Below, one piece after another: positions 1 through 5,553 of a stretch of DNA of 8,426 nucleotides. The notes beneath the pieces were generated by a model. That model was not told where the DNA came from. It did not search any database and was given only the letters and a program-made list of their open reading frames with translations. The DNA lies in assembly GCA_934401725.1 (NCBI GenBank), contig CAKRSS010000067.1, positions 1 to 8,426 on the forward strand, read 5' to 3'. A program made the position numbers and the translations under genes. The number at the start of each line of letters is the position of its first letter. The first letter of the stretch is position 1. The DNA comes from an uncultured Eubacteriales bacterium. GTDB taxonomy: Bacteria > Bacillota > Clostridia > Oscillospirales > CAG-272.

Positions 1-19
1 ATTATGCCTTCGGCATAAT
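1..19. other. Stem-loop at the left edge, possible terminator
   Basis: ATTATGCC (1-8) pairs perfectly with GGCATAAT (12-19) around a 3-nt loop. The plus-strand sequence that follows is moderately T-rich (TATCTTGTTCTTTCTC), so it could end a gene lying left of the window. The minus-strand flank is cut off. It could equally be the outermost hairpin of the structured stretch that follows. Confidence 0.35.
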
Positions 20-33
20 TATCTTGTTCTTTC

Positions 34-199
34 TCTGCTCGCGGCAGAAAAGTACACTTCTCCACCGTCGGTGGCCTTCACGGCGAGAGCCTGCCAAGGC
101 CAAAGAACTATTTTTATAAAAACCGCTTTTCACCGAACGTCCCGTTGCGCCACCGGGCTTGAAGGCACACCTTCAGCGCAGGGGCATATGCAATACGCC
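34..199 (-). repeat. Gene-free stretch with a run of small stem-loops, candidate dispersed repeat
   Basis: No convincing gene lies between the left edge and the yitT-like terminator. The stretch holds consecutive stem-loops: TCTGC/GCAGA (34-48), CCACC/GGTGG (62-74), GGCCTT/AAGGCC (73-101), CCCG..CGGG with an inner 2-bp stem (141-157), TGAAGG/CCTTCA (160-175) and GGCATAT/ATACGCC (183-199). The last pairs completely only as minus-strand RNA, where a G-U wobble replaces an A-C mismatch, which suggests the minus orientation. The density of hairpins resembles an intergenic repeat element, but a second copy is not visible here, so the repeat call is inference. Reading frames cross the stretch on both strands but have no ribosome binding site and no recognisable protein. 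Confidence 0.3.
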
Positions 200-213
200 T
201 CACCTCCCCCGAC

Positions 214-251
214 AAAAAGAACACTGCAACTCCCACATTGCAGTGTTCTTT
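214..251 (-). terminator. Intrinsic terminator of the yitT-like gene
   Basis: A perfect 14-bp stem (216-229 with 238-251) encloses an 8-nt loop. On the minus strand the stem is followed by TTTTTGTC. It starts 5 bases after the stop codon of the yitT-like gene, so it is the terminator of that single-gene unit. Confidence 0.9.
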
Positions 252-256
252 CCCTC

Positions 257-1120
257 TCAGACTCCTCTGAAGCCTCTTCCGATAATCTTGCTGGAGTTCG
301 TCACCGTTATGAACGCGTCCGGGTCGACGGCACGGAGCTTTTTCTCGAGCCGCGCGGCTTCGGTGCGGCGGCAGGAGGTCACGAGCATCTTTTTGGGCGT
401 TCCCGTGTAGACGCCGACCGCGTCGACCATCGTCACGCCGTGGTGCATCTCCTCGAGAATGTACCGGCAAACCTCGTCCGGCTTGTCCGTGATGATGGTG
501 AACGACTTGCACAGATTGATGTTCTCAATGATGGTGTCAACCAAAAACGCCTTGATGAACAGGCCTAGCATGGAATACAGCCCCACCTTGATGCCGCTGA
601 TAAATATCGACGAAGCCGCAATCAGTGTGTCAACAATCAACAGCGCCGTGCCGATGTTTATCGAGGTGTACTTTTTGAGTATCATGGCGGTGATGTCGGT
701 GCCGCCGCTCGAAGCCGAGCGCGAAAACAGCAGCGACGACCCCGCCGCCGTAATTAGTATTGCGTAAATAAGTTCGAGCAGGCTGTCGTCGGTCAGCGGG
801 GCGTTCAGCGGAAACAGACGCTCGAACACCCACGTCTCGGCCGAGAACACGAGACTGCAATAGACGGTCTTGATGCCGACCGTCCGCCCCAGAAATATAA
901 AGCCGACAACCAGCAGCACGACGTTCAGTATGAACATCAGCGTCGCCGCCGAGACAGCGCCGCCCGTCAGCCGGCTGACAATAATCGAAATTCCGCTCAC
1001 GCCGCCCGTCGAAAAGCCGTTGGTCATCTTGAAAAAGTAGACGCCGATGCTCATGAGCAGCACGCCCGCGTTTATTATGCCGAAATCGGCCAGTGCGGAC
1101 AGTATTTTTTTGTTTTTCAT
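257..1120 (-). CDS. YitT family membrane protein with C-terminal DUF2179 domain
   Basis: A 287-residue integral membrane protein of the YitT family; the biochemical function of the family is not established. About five or six hydrophobic segments fill roughly residues 12-200. The family-type glycine-rich turns NGFSTGGVSGIS (34-45) and SSGGTDI (137-143) are present. A soluble C-terminal DUF2179 domain (about 215-280) contains HHGVTMVDAVGVYTG, DPDAFITV and a final GRGF. The length is normal for the family. The ATG at 1120 is chosen because GGAGG (1134-1130) lies 9 bases upstream. It is a single-gene unit with its own promoter and terminator, divergent from the PHP-domain operon. Family assignment is firm from the domain order; no substrate can be named. 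Confidence 0.93.
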   Translation of the reverse strand: MKNKKILSALADFGIINAGVLLMSIGVYFFKMTNGFSTGGVSGISIIVSRLTGGAVSAATLMFILNVVLLVVGFIFLGRTVGIKTVYCSLVFSAETWVFERLFPLNAPLTDDSLLELIYAILITAAGSSLLFSRSASSGGTDITAMILKKYTSINIGTALLIVDTLIAASSIFISGIKVGLYSMLGLFIKAFLVDTIIENINLCKSFTIITDKPDEVCRYILEEMHHGVTMVDAVGVYTGTPKKMLVTSCRRTEAARLEKKLRAVDPDAFITVTNSSKIIGRGFRGV

Positions 1121-1151
1121 GCGCGTTTTCCTCCGCAGATTTGTCAGATGT

Positions 1152-1180
1152 ATTTTATCACGTTATTCTGCCGCCGTCAA
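1152..1180 (-). promoter_or_regulatory. Sigma-A promoter of the yitT-like gene
   Basis: On the minus strand TTGACG (1180-1175), a 17-bp spacer and TAAAAT (1157-1152) precede the gene. Transcription would start near 1145, giving a 5' leader of about 25 nt that contains the GGAGG site. Confidence 0.8.
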
Positions 1181-1194
1181 TCGTCAAAGAGAGG

Positions 1195-1241
1195 AAATTT
1201 TTCGCCGTCGCGCGAAATTGAGCACGACTGACGGAAAATTT
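1195..1241. other. Imperfect inverted repeat between divergent promoters
   Basis: AAATTTT-(TCG)-CCGTC at 1195-1209 is complementary to GACGG-AAAATTT at 1230-1241: 12 paired bases with a 3-base bulge and a 20-base centre. It sits between the minus -35 box (1180) and the plus -35 box (1253), where an operator for both transcripts could lie. No regulator gene is in the window, and the match could be chance in AT-rich spacer. Confidence 0.3.
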
Positions 1242-1252
1242 TTCTCGGGCGG

Positions 1253-1281
1253 TTGAAAAGGGCACGGTTTTGTGTTAGAAT
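1253..1281 (+). promoter_or_regulatory. Sigma-A promoter of the PHP/kinase operon
   Basis: TTGAAA (1253-1258), a 17-bp spacer and TAGAAT (1276-1281), with an extended -10 TG at 1273-1274. The predicted start near 1288 gives a leader of about 100 nt before the PHP gene. Confidence 0.75.
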
Positions 1282-1290
1282 TAAGACATC

Positions 1291-1316
1291 ACCGCGCAGT
1301 CAACGAACGGCGCGGT
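1291..1316 (+). other. GC-rich hairpin in the PHP operon leader
   Basis: ACCGCGC (1291-1297) pairs with GCGCGGT (1310-1316) across a 12-nt loop, immediately after the predicted transcription start. No U-tract follows, so it is not a terminator. It may only protect the 5' end of the mRNA. Confidence 0.4.
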
Positions 1317-1386
1317 TGCACTATGGCCTCGCCGCGCAACGCCCGAATTGCTCGGTGAAGCGCTAAAAAACGGAGGTTTGCCGCAA

Positions 1387-2730
1387 ATGAAAATAAGTAA
1401 TACGCTCTCGCGAATTGATATTTACCCAAAAGTTGTCCCCGTCGGCCGTCCCGTGCGCCTGACGCTGCGCTCGCTCGACCCCGATTACCTCACGTCCGAC
1501 GGCTACCGCCTCGACGTCTGGGCCATAAACGGAGACCCCGAGCAGGTCACCTTCCCGAATGTGCCCTATACCCGCCTGCCGAGCCCCGGTGTCGGCTTCT
1601 GCTTCGAGCTCGCCTTCCCGGACGAGCAGGAATACCAGCTCCGGCTCTACGACGCGCAGGGCAAATGCGCGCTCATCACCTCTGTCTATGCGCTTGAGGA
1701 CGACATGCTGCGCCTGCACCCGCTCGTCGGCGACTTTCACGTGCACACGCTGTTCTCGGACGGCGCCGAAGGCCCTGCGTTCGTCGCCGCAAAGTACCGC
1801 GAGGCGGGCTTTGACTTCATGGCCATCACCGACCACCGGCGCTACGAGCCCTCGCTCCGTGCCATCGCCGCTTACAGCGACCTTGACCTGCCATTTCACG
1901 TCTACCCCGGCGAGGAGGTGCACTCGCCCGGCAGCTACGTTCACATAGTCAATTTCGGCTCGGATCACAGCGTCAACGCCATGGCGCTCGCCGACAAAAC
2001 GCTCGGCGGCTGGCGCGACAAGGAGGGCGACCCCGCGTGGCTTGCCGAGGTCGAGAAGCTGTCCGCACAGCTGACCGACCTGCCCGACGGCGTCCCGGCG
2101 CATATCGTCGCGTCGGCGATGCTGGTGTCGCGCGAGGTGAGACGCGGCGGCGGACTCTGCATTTTCGCCCACCCGCACTGGCGTCAGAAGGTGCACAACG
2201 TGCCGGACGTCGTATCGGAGTACTTTCTGCGCAGCGGCATGTTCGACGCTTTCGAGCTGCTCGGCGGGCAGTCGTGGCAGGAAAACCAGTCGCAGCTGAT
2301 GATGTTTGAGCACATGTGCCGCGGCGGCGTTGACATTCCCATCGTTGGCGACAGCGACTCGCACGGAACGCTCGAGAAGCGTGTCGGCGGCGCAAACTGG
2401 CCCTATCGCATGTTCACCGAGGAGCGCACCGTCGTGCTCGCGGAGGAGAACAGCCGCGACGCTATTGTCTCCGCCGTCCGCGCCGGCCGCACGACGGCAA
2501 TTCAGATATTTGAGGGGCAGTACCCGCAGATATGCGGCGGCAGCTACCGCGTGAAGCAGTACGTGCTGTTCCTGCTTGAGAACTACTTCCCCCTGCGCGA
2601 CCGTCTTTACGCCGACGAGGGTCGCCTTATGGTCGAGTACATCGCGGGCACGCCCGGCGCACGCGAGCGCCTCGAGCGCACGGTCGCGGAAAACGGCGAG
2701 TTTGAGTCAAAATACATTTTGCGGGACTGA
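1387..2730 (+). CDS. PHP-domain metal-dependent phosphoesterase-like protein
   Basis: A 447-residue soluble protein. Residues about 1-112 form an N-terminal domain I do not recognise. Residues about 113-375 form a PHP (polymerase and histidinol phosphatase) domain. Its metal-ligand motifs are visible in order: DFHVH (H118, H120), SDG (D125), TDH (D149, H150), EE (176-177), H186, AHPHW (H262, H264) and GDSDSHG (D322, D324, H326). The motif set is intact, so a di- or trinuclear metal hydrolase is expected; the substrate is unknown. The ATG at 1387 is preferred over an in-frame TTG at 1348, because GGAGG (1372-1376) lies 10 bases before the ATG and inside the longer form. There is no signal peptide. 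It is followed 23 bases later by a sugar-kinase-like gene, so the pair may act on one phosphorylated or sugar-derived substrate (inference). Confidence 0.85.
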   Translation: MKISNTLSRIDIYPKVVPVGRPVRLTLRSLDPDYLTSDGYRLDVWAINGDPEQVTFPNVPYTRLPSPGVGFCFELAFPDEQEYQLRLYDAQGKCALITSVYALEDDMLRLHPLVGDFHVHTLFSDGAEGPAFVAAKYREAGFDFMAITDHRRYEPSLRAIAAYSDLDLPFHVYPGEEVHSPGSYVHIVNFGSDHSVNAMALADKTLGGWRDKEGDPAWLAEVEKLSAQLTDLPDGVPAHIVASAMLVSREVRRGGGLCIFAHPHWRQKVHNVPDVVSEYFLRSGMFDAFELLGGQSWQENQSQLMMFEHMCRGGVDIPIVGDSDSHGTLEKRVGGANWPYRMFTEERTVVLAEENSRDAIVSAVRAGRTTAIQIFEGQYPQICGGSYRVKQYVLFLLENYFPLRDRLYADEGRLMVEYIAGTPGARERLERTVAENGEFESKYILRD

Positions 2731-2753
2731 TGTCCTGCGCGAACGGAGAAAAA

Positions 2754-3689
2754 ATGAGTGCAGAATATCTTGCCGCCTTTGACGTCGGTGGTACAAAGCT
2801 GGATGCGGTGCTTTTCGACACGGCCGGGCATATAGTTTCACACGTCCGCGAGCGCGGCGGAATACCGCTTGAGATAGGAGCCGAGGCGGCAGAGCGCTAC
2901 TACCTCGCCGCCCTGCGCAAGCTGACGGCGGGCTACGAGGGCCGCGTCGCAGCGCTTTACGGGTCGGTCGCGACGATAGAATACTTCGGCGACGGCATAC
3001 AGAACAACATAAAAACGGCACTCTCGCTGCCGTGCGTGCGGCTTGAGGGCGACGGAATGTGTCTTATTTCGGGCATGCTCGGGCATAACGACGGGTGCAG
3101 CATTGTCTGCGGGACGGGCTCGGCGCTGTTTGTCCGCGAGGGCGACAGCTACTGGCACACCGGCGGCTGGGGACACCTGATCGACAGCTGCGGGAGCGGG
3201 TTTGTGTTAGGACGCATGGCGCTTCAGGCGGCGCTCCGCGCCCACGACAAGCGCGCCGAGCCGACGCTGCTGCTCGAGCTTGCCAGCCGTCAGTGCGGCG
3301 AGCCGATATGGGAGCACTATGTCAGGCTGTACGAGGGCGGACGTGCCTACATCGCCTCGTTTGCGGGGACGGTCTTCGAGGCGCGCCGCGCCGGGGATCC
3401 GGTCGCCCGCCGCATTTTTGACCACTGCGCGGGCGAGCTTGCCGACCTCGTCTGGGTCGCGCGCCGCGAGCTGGGGCACGACTTTGACCTCGTCTACAAC
3501 GGCGGCATTTTCTTCAACCACCGCGACTACGCCGAGGCCGTCCGCGCACTCTCGCCGTCCGGTGTCCGCGCGATATTCTCCGACGTCAAACCCATATACG
3601 GCTGCGCCGTCGAGGCCATGCACGACGTCGGCCTCGTCTGCGGCGAGGCGTTCAGGAGGGCGTTTTTGGGGAGCTATGACGCGACCTGA
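2754..3689 (+). CDS. BadF/BadG/BcrA/BcrD-family ATPase, N-acetylglucosamine kinase-like
   Basis: A 311-residue member of the acetate/sugar kinase-Hsp70-actin fold superfamily. It shows the phosphate-1 loop FDVGGTK (9-15), a second phosphate-binding stretch SIVCGTGSALF (117-127) and the family block GGWGHLIDSCGSGF (137-150). The last matches the N-acetylglucosamine kinase type block (usually GWG..LGDEGSG), but the acidic residue after the Asp is replaced by Ser-Cys. The length is typical of GlcNAc-kinase-like members. The ATG at 2754 is chosen because GGAG (2745-2748) lies 5 bases upstream and the DVGGTK loop then falls at the usual distance from the N-terminus. An in-frame ATG at 2730 overlaps the upstream stop codon and lacks a good ribosome site. 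Sugar kinase activity is likely from the family, but the substrate is unproven. Confidence 0.8.
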   Translation: MSAEYLAAFDVGGTKLDAVLFDTAGHIVSHVRERGGIPLEIGAEAAERYYLAALRKLTAGYEGRVAALYGSVATIEYFGDGIQNNIKTALSLPCVRLEGDGMCLISGMLGHNDGCSIVCGTGSALFVREGDSYWHTGGWGHLIDSCGSGFVLGRMALQAALRAHDKRAEPTLLLELASRQCGEPIWEHYVRLYEGGRAYIASFAGTVFEARRAGDPVARRIFDHCAGELADLVWVARRELGHDFDLVYNGGIFFNHRDYAEAVRALSPSGVRAIFSDVKPIYGCAVEAMHDVGLVCGEAFRRAFLGSYDAT

Positions 3690-3710
3690 CCGGGTGTCTG
3701 TACAACAAAA

Positions 3711-3746
3711 GTGGCCCACTGATTGGTGAATCAATCAGTGGGCCAC
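3711..3746 (-). terminator. Intrinsic terminator between convergent genes
   Basis: A perfect 15-bp stem (3711-3725 with 3732-3746) has a 6-nt loop. On the minus strand it is followed by TTTTGTTGT, so it terminates the pnuC-like gene. On the plus strand the following ATGTTTGCC is poor, but the hairpin may also slow transcripts from the kinase gene, which has no other terminator. Confidence 0.85.
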
Positions 3747-3769
3747 ATGTTTGCCGATGATGCGACGAT

Positions 3770-4470
3770 TCAGCTCGCCGCGCCCCTCTGCCTCTTCTCC
3801 ATCCTCCGCCAATTTACGAATCCGTACACATCGTTAGCCAGAAACGCGGCGAAGCAGATGGTGACGGAGAGGTAGCTGACGTCGCTCAGTGTGGCAAGCG
3901 TCCAGAGGACAATCAGGACGACGTCGTTCGCGGCGTAGGCGATGGCGTAAAACGGGCTGCGCCGGGCGGTCAGGTAGACGCCGGCAAAGCTGGTCGTCAC
4001 CGAGATGGTGCTCGGGATGAGATTTGCGGTGCCAAAGGCGCGCAGGATGAAGTAAAAAATCGCCGTGACGACGGCGGTCAGTGCCCACATGAAGGCCTGC
4101 TCGCGCCCGGACAGTCGTCCGACCGCGACCTCGGCGCGGTTGCCGCCGTATGGGTGCCGCAGCCACACCACGAGCGAGAACACCGCCATTGGCATTGACA
4201 AGCCGAGGTATGTCAGCATCTCGCCGTAATAGCAGAAGCTGTACGATATGACGCCGTATATCAGGCTGAAAATCGTCATGAGCACCTGACCGATGGGGTT
4301 GCCTTGGCGTTGAAGATGAGCGCGGTCACGCCGATGAGCGAGGCGGCGAGCGTCAGAAAGTTCTCGCGGTCGAGCAGGGCAAACGACACCGCGATGACGC
4401 CGACCGACCCTGACCATAGCGCAAGCTCCGCACGCGAAAAATAGCTTATGAGTGACTTCAGTTTCTTCAT
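3770..4470 (-). pseudogene. pnuC: pnuC nicotinamide riboside/NMN transporter, single-base frameshift
   Basis: PnuC is an inner-membrane facilitator for nicotinamide riboside (or NMN) that feeds NAD synthesis. Two minus-strand frames together give a complete protein. Codons 1-56 (4470-4303) end in LIFNAK, and the next frame continues directly with GNPIGQVLM down to 3770. One G is missing between 4303 and 4302 (AAGGCAAC where AAGGGCAAC is expected). Adding it gives exactly 234 codons (233 residues), the normal PnuC size. Family landmarks include YYGEMLTYLG, MAVFSLVVWLRHPY, RSPFYAIAYAANDVVLIVLW and a C-terminal NDVYGFVNWRRMEK. As read, translation stops at 4276 after 64 residues. The start has GAGGT (4485-4481) 10 bases upstream. 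The rest of the gene is undamaged, so the change is recent or a sequencing/assembly error; no slippery heptamer supports programmed frameshifting. Confidence 0.85.
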
Positions 4471-4494
4471 TTAATTATGCACCTCACAAAAAGT

Positions 4495-4553
4495 AAAAAA
4501 GCATTTGCGTGTGCATCTTCAAAGACCTAACGATGCACAAACAAATGCTTTTT
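4495..4553 (-). terminator. Terminator hairpin in the pnuC leader (attenuator)
   Basis: On the minus strand a long hairpin forms: AAAAAGCATTTG (4553-4542) with CAAATGCTTTTT (4507-4496), a 2x2 internal loop, then TGTGCATC (4539-4532) with GATGCACA (4517-4510) and a 14-nt loop. It is followed by a U-tract (4500-4495, then more T after AC). It lies after the pnuC promoter and before the pnuC ribosome site, so it would stop transcription inside the leader. It may also end read-through from the upstream two-membrane-segment gene, which has no terminator. Confidence 0.8.
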
Positions 4554-4578
4554 GCATTTCTACCCGGTGGCAGTTGTG
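4543..4578 (-). promoter_or_regulatory. Candidate antiterminator / small sensor in the pnuC leader
   Basis: Just after the predicted transcription start the leader RNA can form CTGCC-ACCG-GGTAG (4573-4560) and then AAATGC-AAAAA-GCATTT (4559-4543). The second hairpin uses GCATTT (4548-4543), the 5' arm of the terminator, so the two structures exclude each other. This is the logic of an attenuating riboswitch or protein-binding leader. Only about 35 nt precede the terminator arm, so any aptamer would be very small. I do not recognise a known class. Confidence 0.5.
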
Positions 4579-4584
4579 TCGATT

Positions 4585-4613
4585 ATTTTATCACACCTGC
4601 GGCACTTTGTCAA
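4585..4613 (-). promoter_or_regulatory. Sigma-A promoter of pnuC
   Basis: On the minus strand TTGACA (4613-4608), 17 bp, TAAAAT (4590-4585). Transcription would begin near 4578, about 108 nt upstream of the pnuC start codon, leaving room for the attenuator-like leader. The -35 box begins 9 bases after the stop codon of the upstream gene. Confidence 0.85.
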
Positions 4614-4621
4614 GCCCGACT

Positions 4622-5317
4622 TTACGACGCGCTGCCGTGCTCGATGGTGCGGTTGATGGTGTCGGCGAGGATGTCGGCGTCCATGTCGTCGTGAACCTGC
4701 GCGAGGAGAATGTCGTTGCCCGACGCGTCGGTTATGTGCAGGCGCGCGCGGCTGACGGTGAATTTCTGCTTGCCCGAGGCGAGACGCACGCTGTCGCGGA
4801 CTATCTCGGCGCGGCCGAGTTCGGAATATTTGTATTCCTTCGCCTCGTGACGCTCGTCGTGGTCGTCAAGCAGGCTGAACACGCGGCTGAGCACCACAAT
4901 GCCGTCGTGCGTGAAGAAAATGCGGAACGCCGAGACGTACGAGGTGCGCCAGACGCCGTCGCGGCTCTTGCGCGACTCGAGTCCCTCGCCCGCAAAGGCG
5001 TACTGCACGACATAAACCGGCTTTACGTGCGCTGACAGACGCTTCTCAAGACGTGCGTCCTCCAGCTGCTCGCGACCGAAGTCCTCGAGCGCGACGTCGC
5101 GCTTGTTGTCGACCGCATCCGGGTTGACCCTGCCGATGCTGCCGAATATGAACAGCGCCATTCCGACTGCAAGCACCACGATACCGGCGATGAACATCCA
5201 ATAGTTGTAAGCCCACCCCAGCCACAGCAGCACAAACCCGGCGACCAGCGCACAGAGTCCCACGAGGTAGGTGGTGTCAGAGAGCGAAAAATACTTTTCG
5301 AGCGATTTGTTGGTCAT
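4622..5317 (-). CDS. Unrecognised protein with two N-terminal membrane segments
   Basis: A 231-residue protein I cannot assign to a family. Residues about 17-36 and 40-61 are two closely spaced hydrophobic segments joined by a very short turn (YNYW). A charged soluble part of about 165 residues follows. That part alternates hydrophobic and polar residues (for example KPVYVVQYAF, FRIFFTHDGIVVLSRVFSLL, KFTVSRARLHIT) and looks beta-rich, ending in a likely helix. A PH-like or similar small-ligand or regulatory fold is possible but is only a guess. The ATG at 5317 is chosen because GGGAGG (5327-5322) precedes it by 4 bases and a perfect promoter lies just upstream; a longer in-frame reading from 5506 would run through that promoter. 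No terminator of its own is visible before the pnuC promoter. Confidence 0.75.
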   Translation of the reverse strand: MTNKSLEKYFSLSDTTYLVGLCALVAGFVLLWLGWAYNYWMFIAGIVVLAVGMALFIFGSIGRVNPDAVDNKRDVALEDFGREQLEDARLEKRLSAHVKPVYVVQYAFAGEGLESRKSRDGVWRTSYVSAFRIFFTHDGIVVLSRVFSLLDDHDERHEAKEYKYSELGRAEIVRDSVRLASGKQKFTVSRARLHITDASGNDILLAQVHDDMDADILADTINRTIEHGSAS

Positions 5318-5348
5318 AAGTCCTCCCGTGTGTCGAATTAATGACACA

Positions 5349-5377
5349 ATTATAATATATTCGGCGCGGATTGTCAA
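5349..5377 (-). promoter_or_regulatory. Perfect-consensus sigma-A promoter of the two-membrane-segment gene
   Basis: On the minus strand TTGACA (5377-5372), 17 bp, TATAAT (5354-5349). The predicted start is near 5342, leaving a leader of about 25 nt with the GGGAGG site. Confidence 0.9.
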
Positions 5378-5507
5378 TAAACTGTTTGTTGAATTGCTCT
5401 CGCGCACTGTATATATAGTGTCGCAAAATGGCAAAAAGGTTTGCTTTTTTTGAAAAAAATTGCGTTTGGCGATTCCGCGCCCAAAGTCACGGCGCAGCTG
5501 CCCCACG

Positions 5508-5544
5508 AAAAAATCTCCTCCCGCATCGCGGGAGGAGATTTTTT
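5508..5544 (-). terminator. Intrinsic terminator of the metNIQ operon
   Basis: A 17-bp uninterrupted stem (5508-5524 with 5528-5544) has a 3-nt loop and ends in an A6/T6 pair of tracts. Read on the minus strand it starts 9 bases after the metQ stop codon, with the U-run in the 3' arm. It cleanly separates the operon from the downstream minus-strand gene. Confidence 0.92.
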
Positions 5545-5553
5545 CATTATCGA

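Noticed and set aside
71..568. Plus-strand frame across the left intergenic region into the yitT-like gene
   Set aside because: It crosses the perfect terminator hairpin and the 3' end of the yitT-like gene, and has no ribosome site.
1323..1358. 11-codon ORF in the PHP operon leader
   Set aside because: It has no ribosome site and no striking composition.
1348..1386. TTG start for the PHP protein at 1348
   Set aside because: The best ribosome site (1372-1376) lies inside this extension and serves ATG 1387.
1363..2364. Long antisense frame opposite the PHP gene
   Set aside because: It is a by-product of GC-rich codon use on the other strand: low-complexity Arg/Val/Ala composition, no ribosome site, no known domain.
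4295..4310. Programmed ribosomal frameshift in pnuC
   Set aside because: There is no X XXY YYZ slippery heptamer and no adjacent stimulatory hairpin; PnuC homologues are made from a single frame.
4519..4557. 12-codon ORF in the pnuC leader (ATG at 4557, minus strand)
   Set aside because: Only a weak GGG precedes it and its codons show no enrichment; it is mostly the terminator arms read as codons.
5405..5420. Near-palindrome CACTGTATATATAGTG upstream of a promoter
   Set aside because: Two mismatches in AT-rich spacer and a distance of about 28 bp from the -35 box; no regulator to link it to.
5431..5450. Small hairpin with T-run on the plus strand
   Set aside because: The stem is only 5 bp of mostly A-T, and no plus-strand gene lies upstream to be terminated.
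4622..5506. Longer form of the two-membrane-segment protein starting at 5506
   Set aside because: It would be translated through a perfect promoter (5377-5349); the ATG at 5317 has GGGAGG in front.
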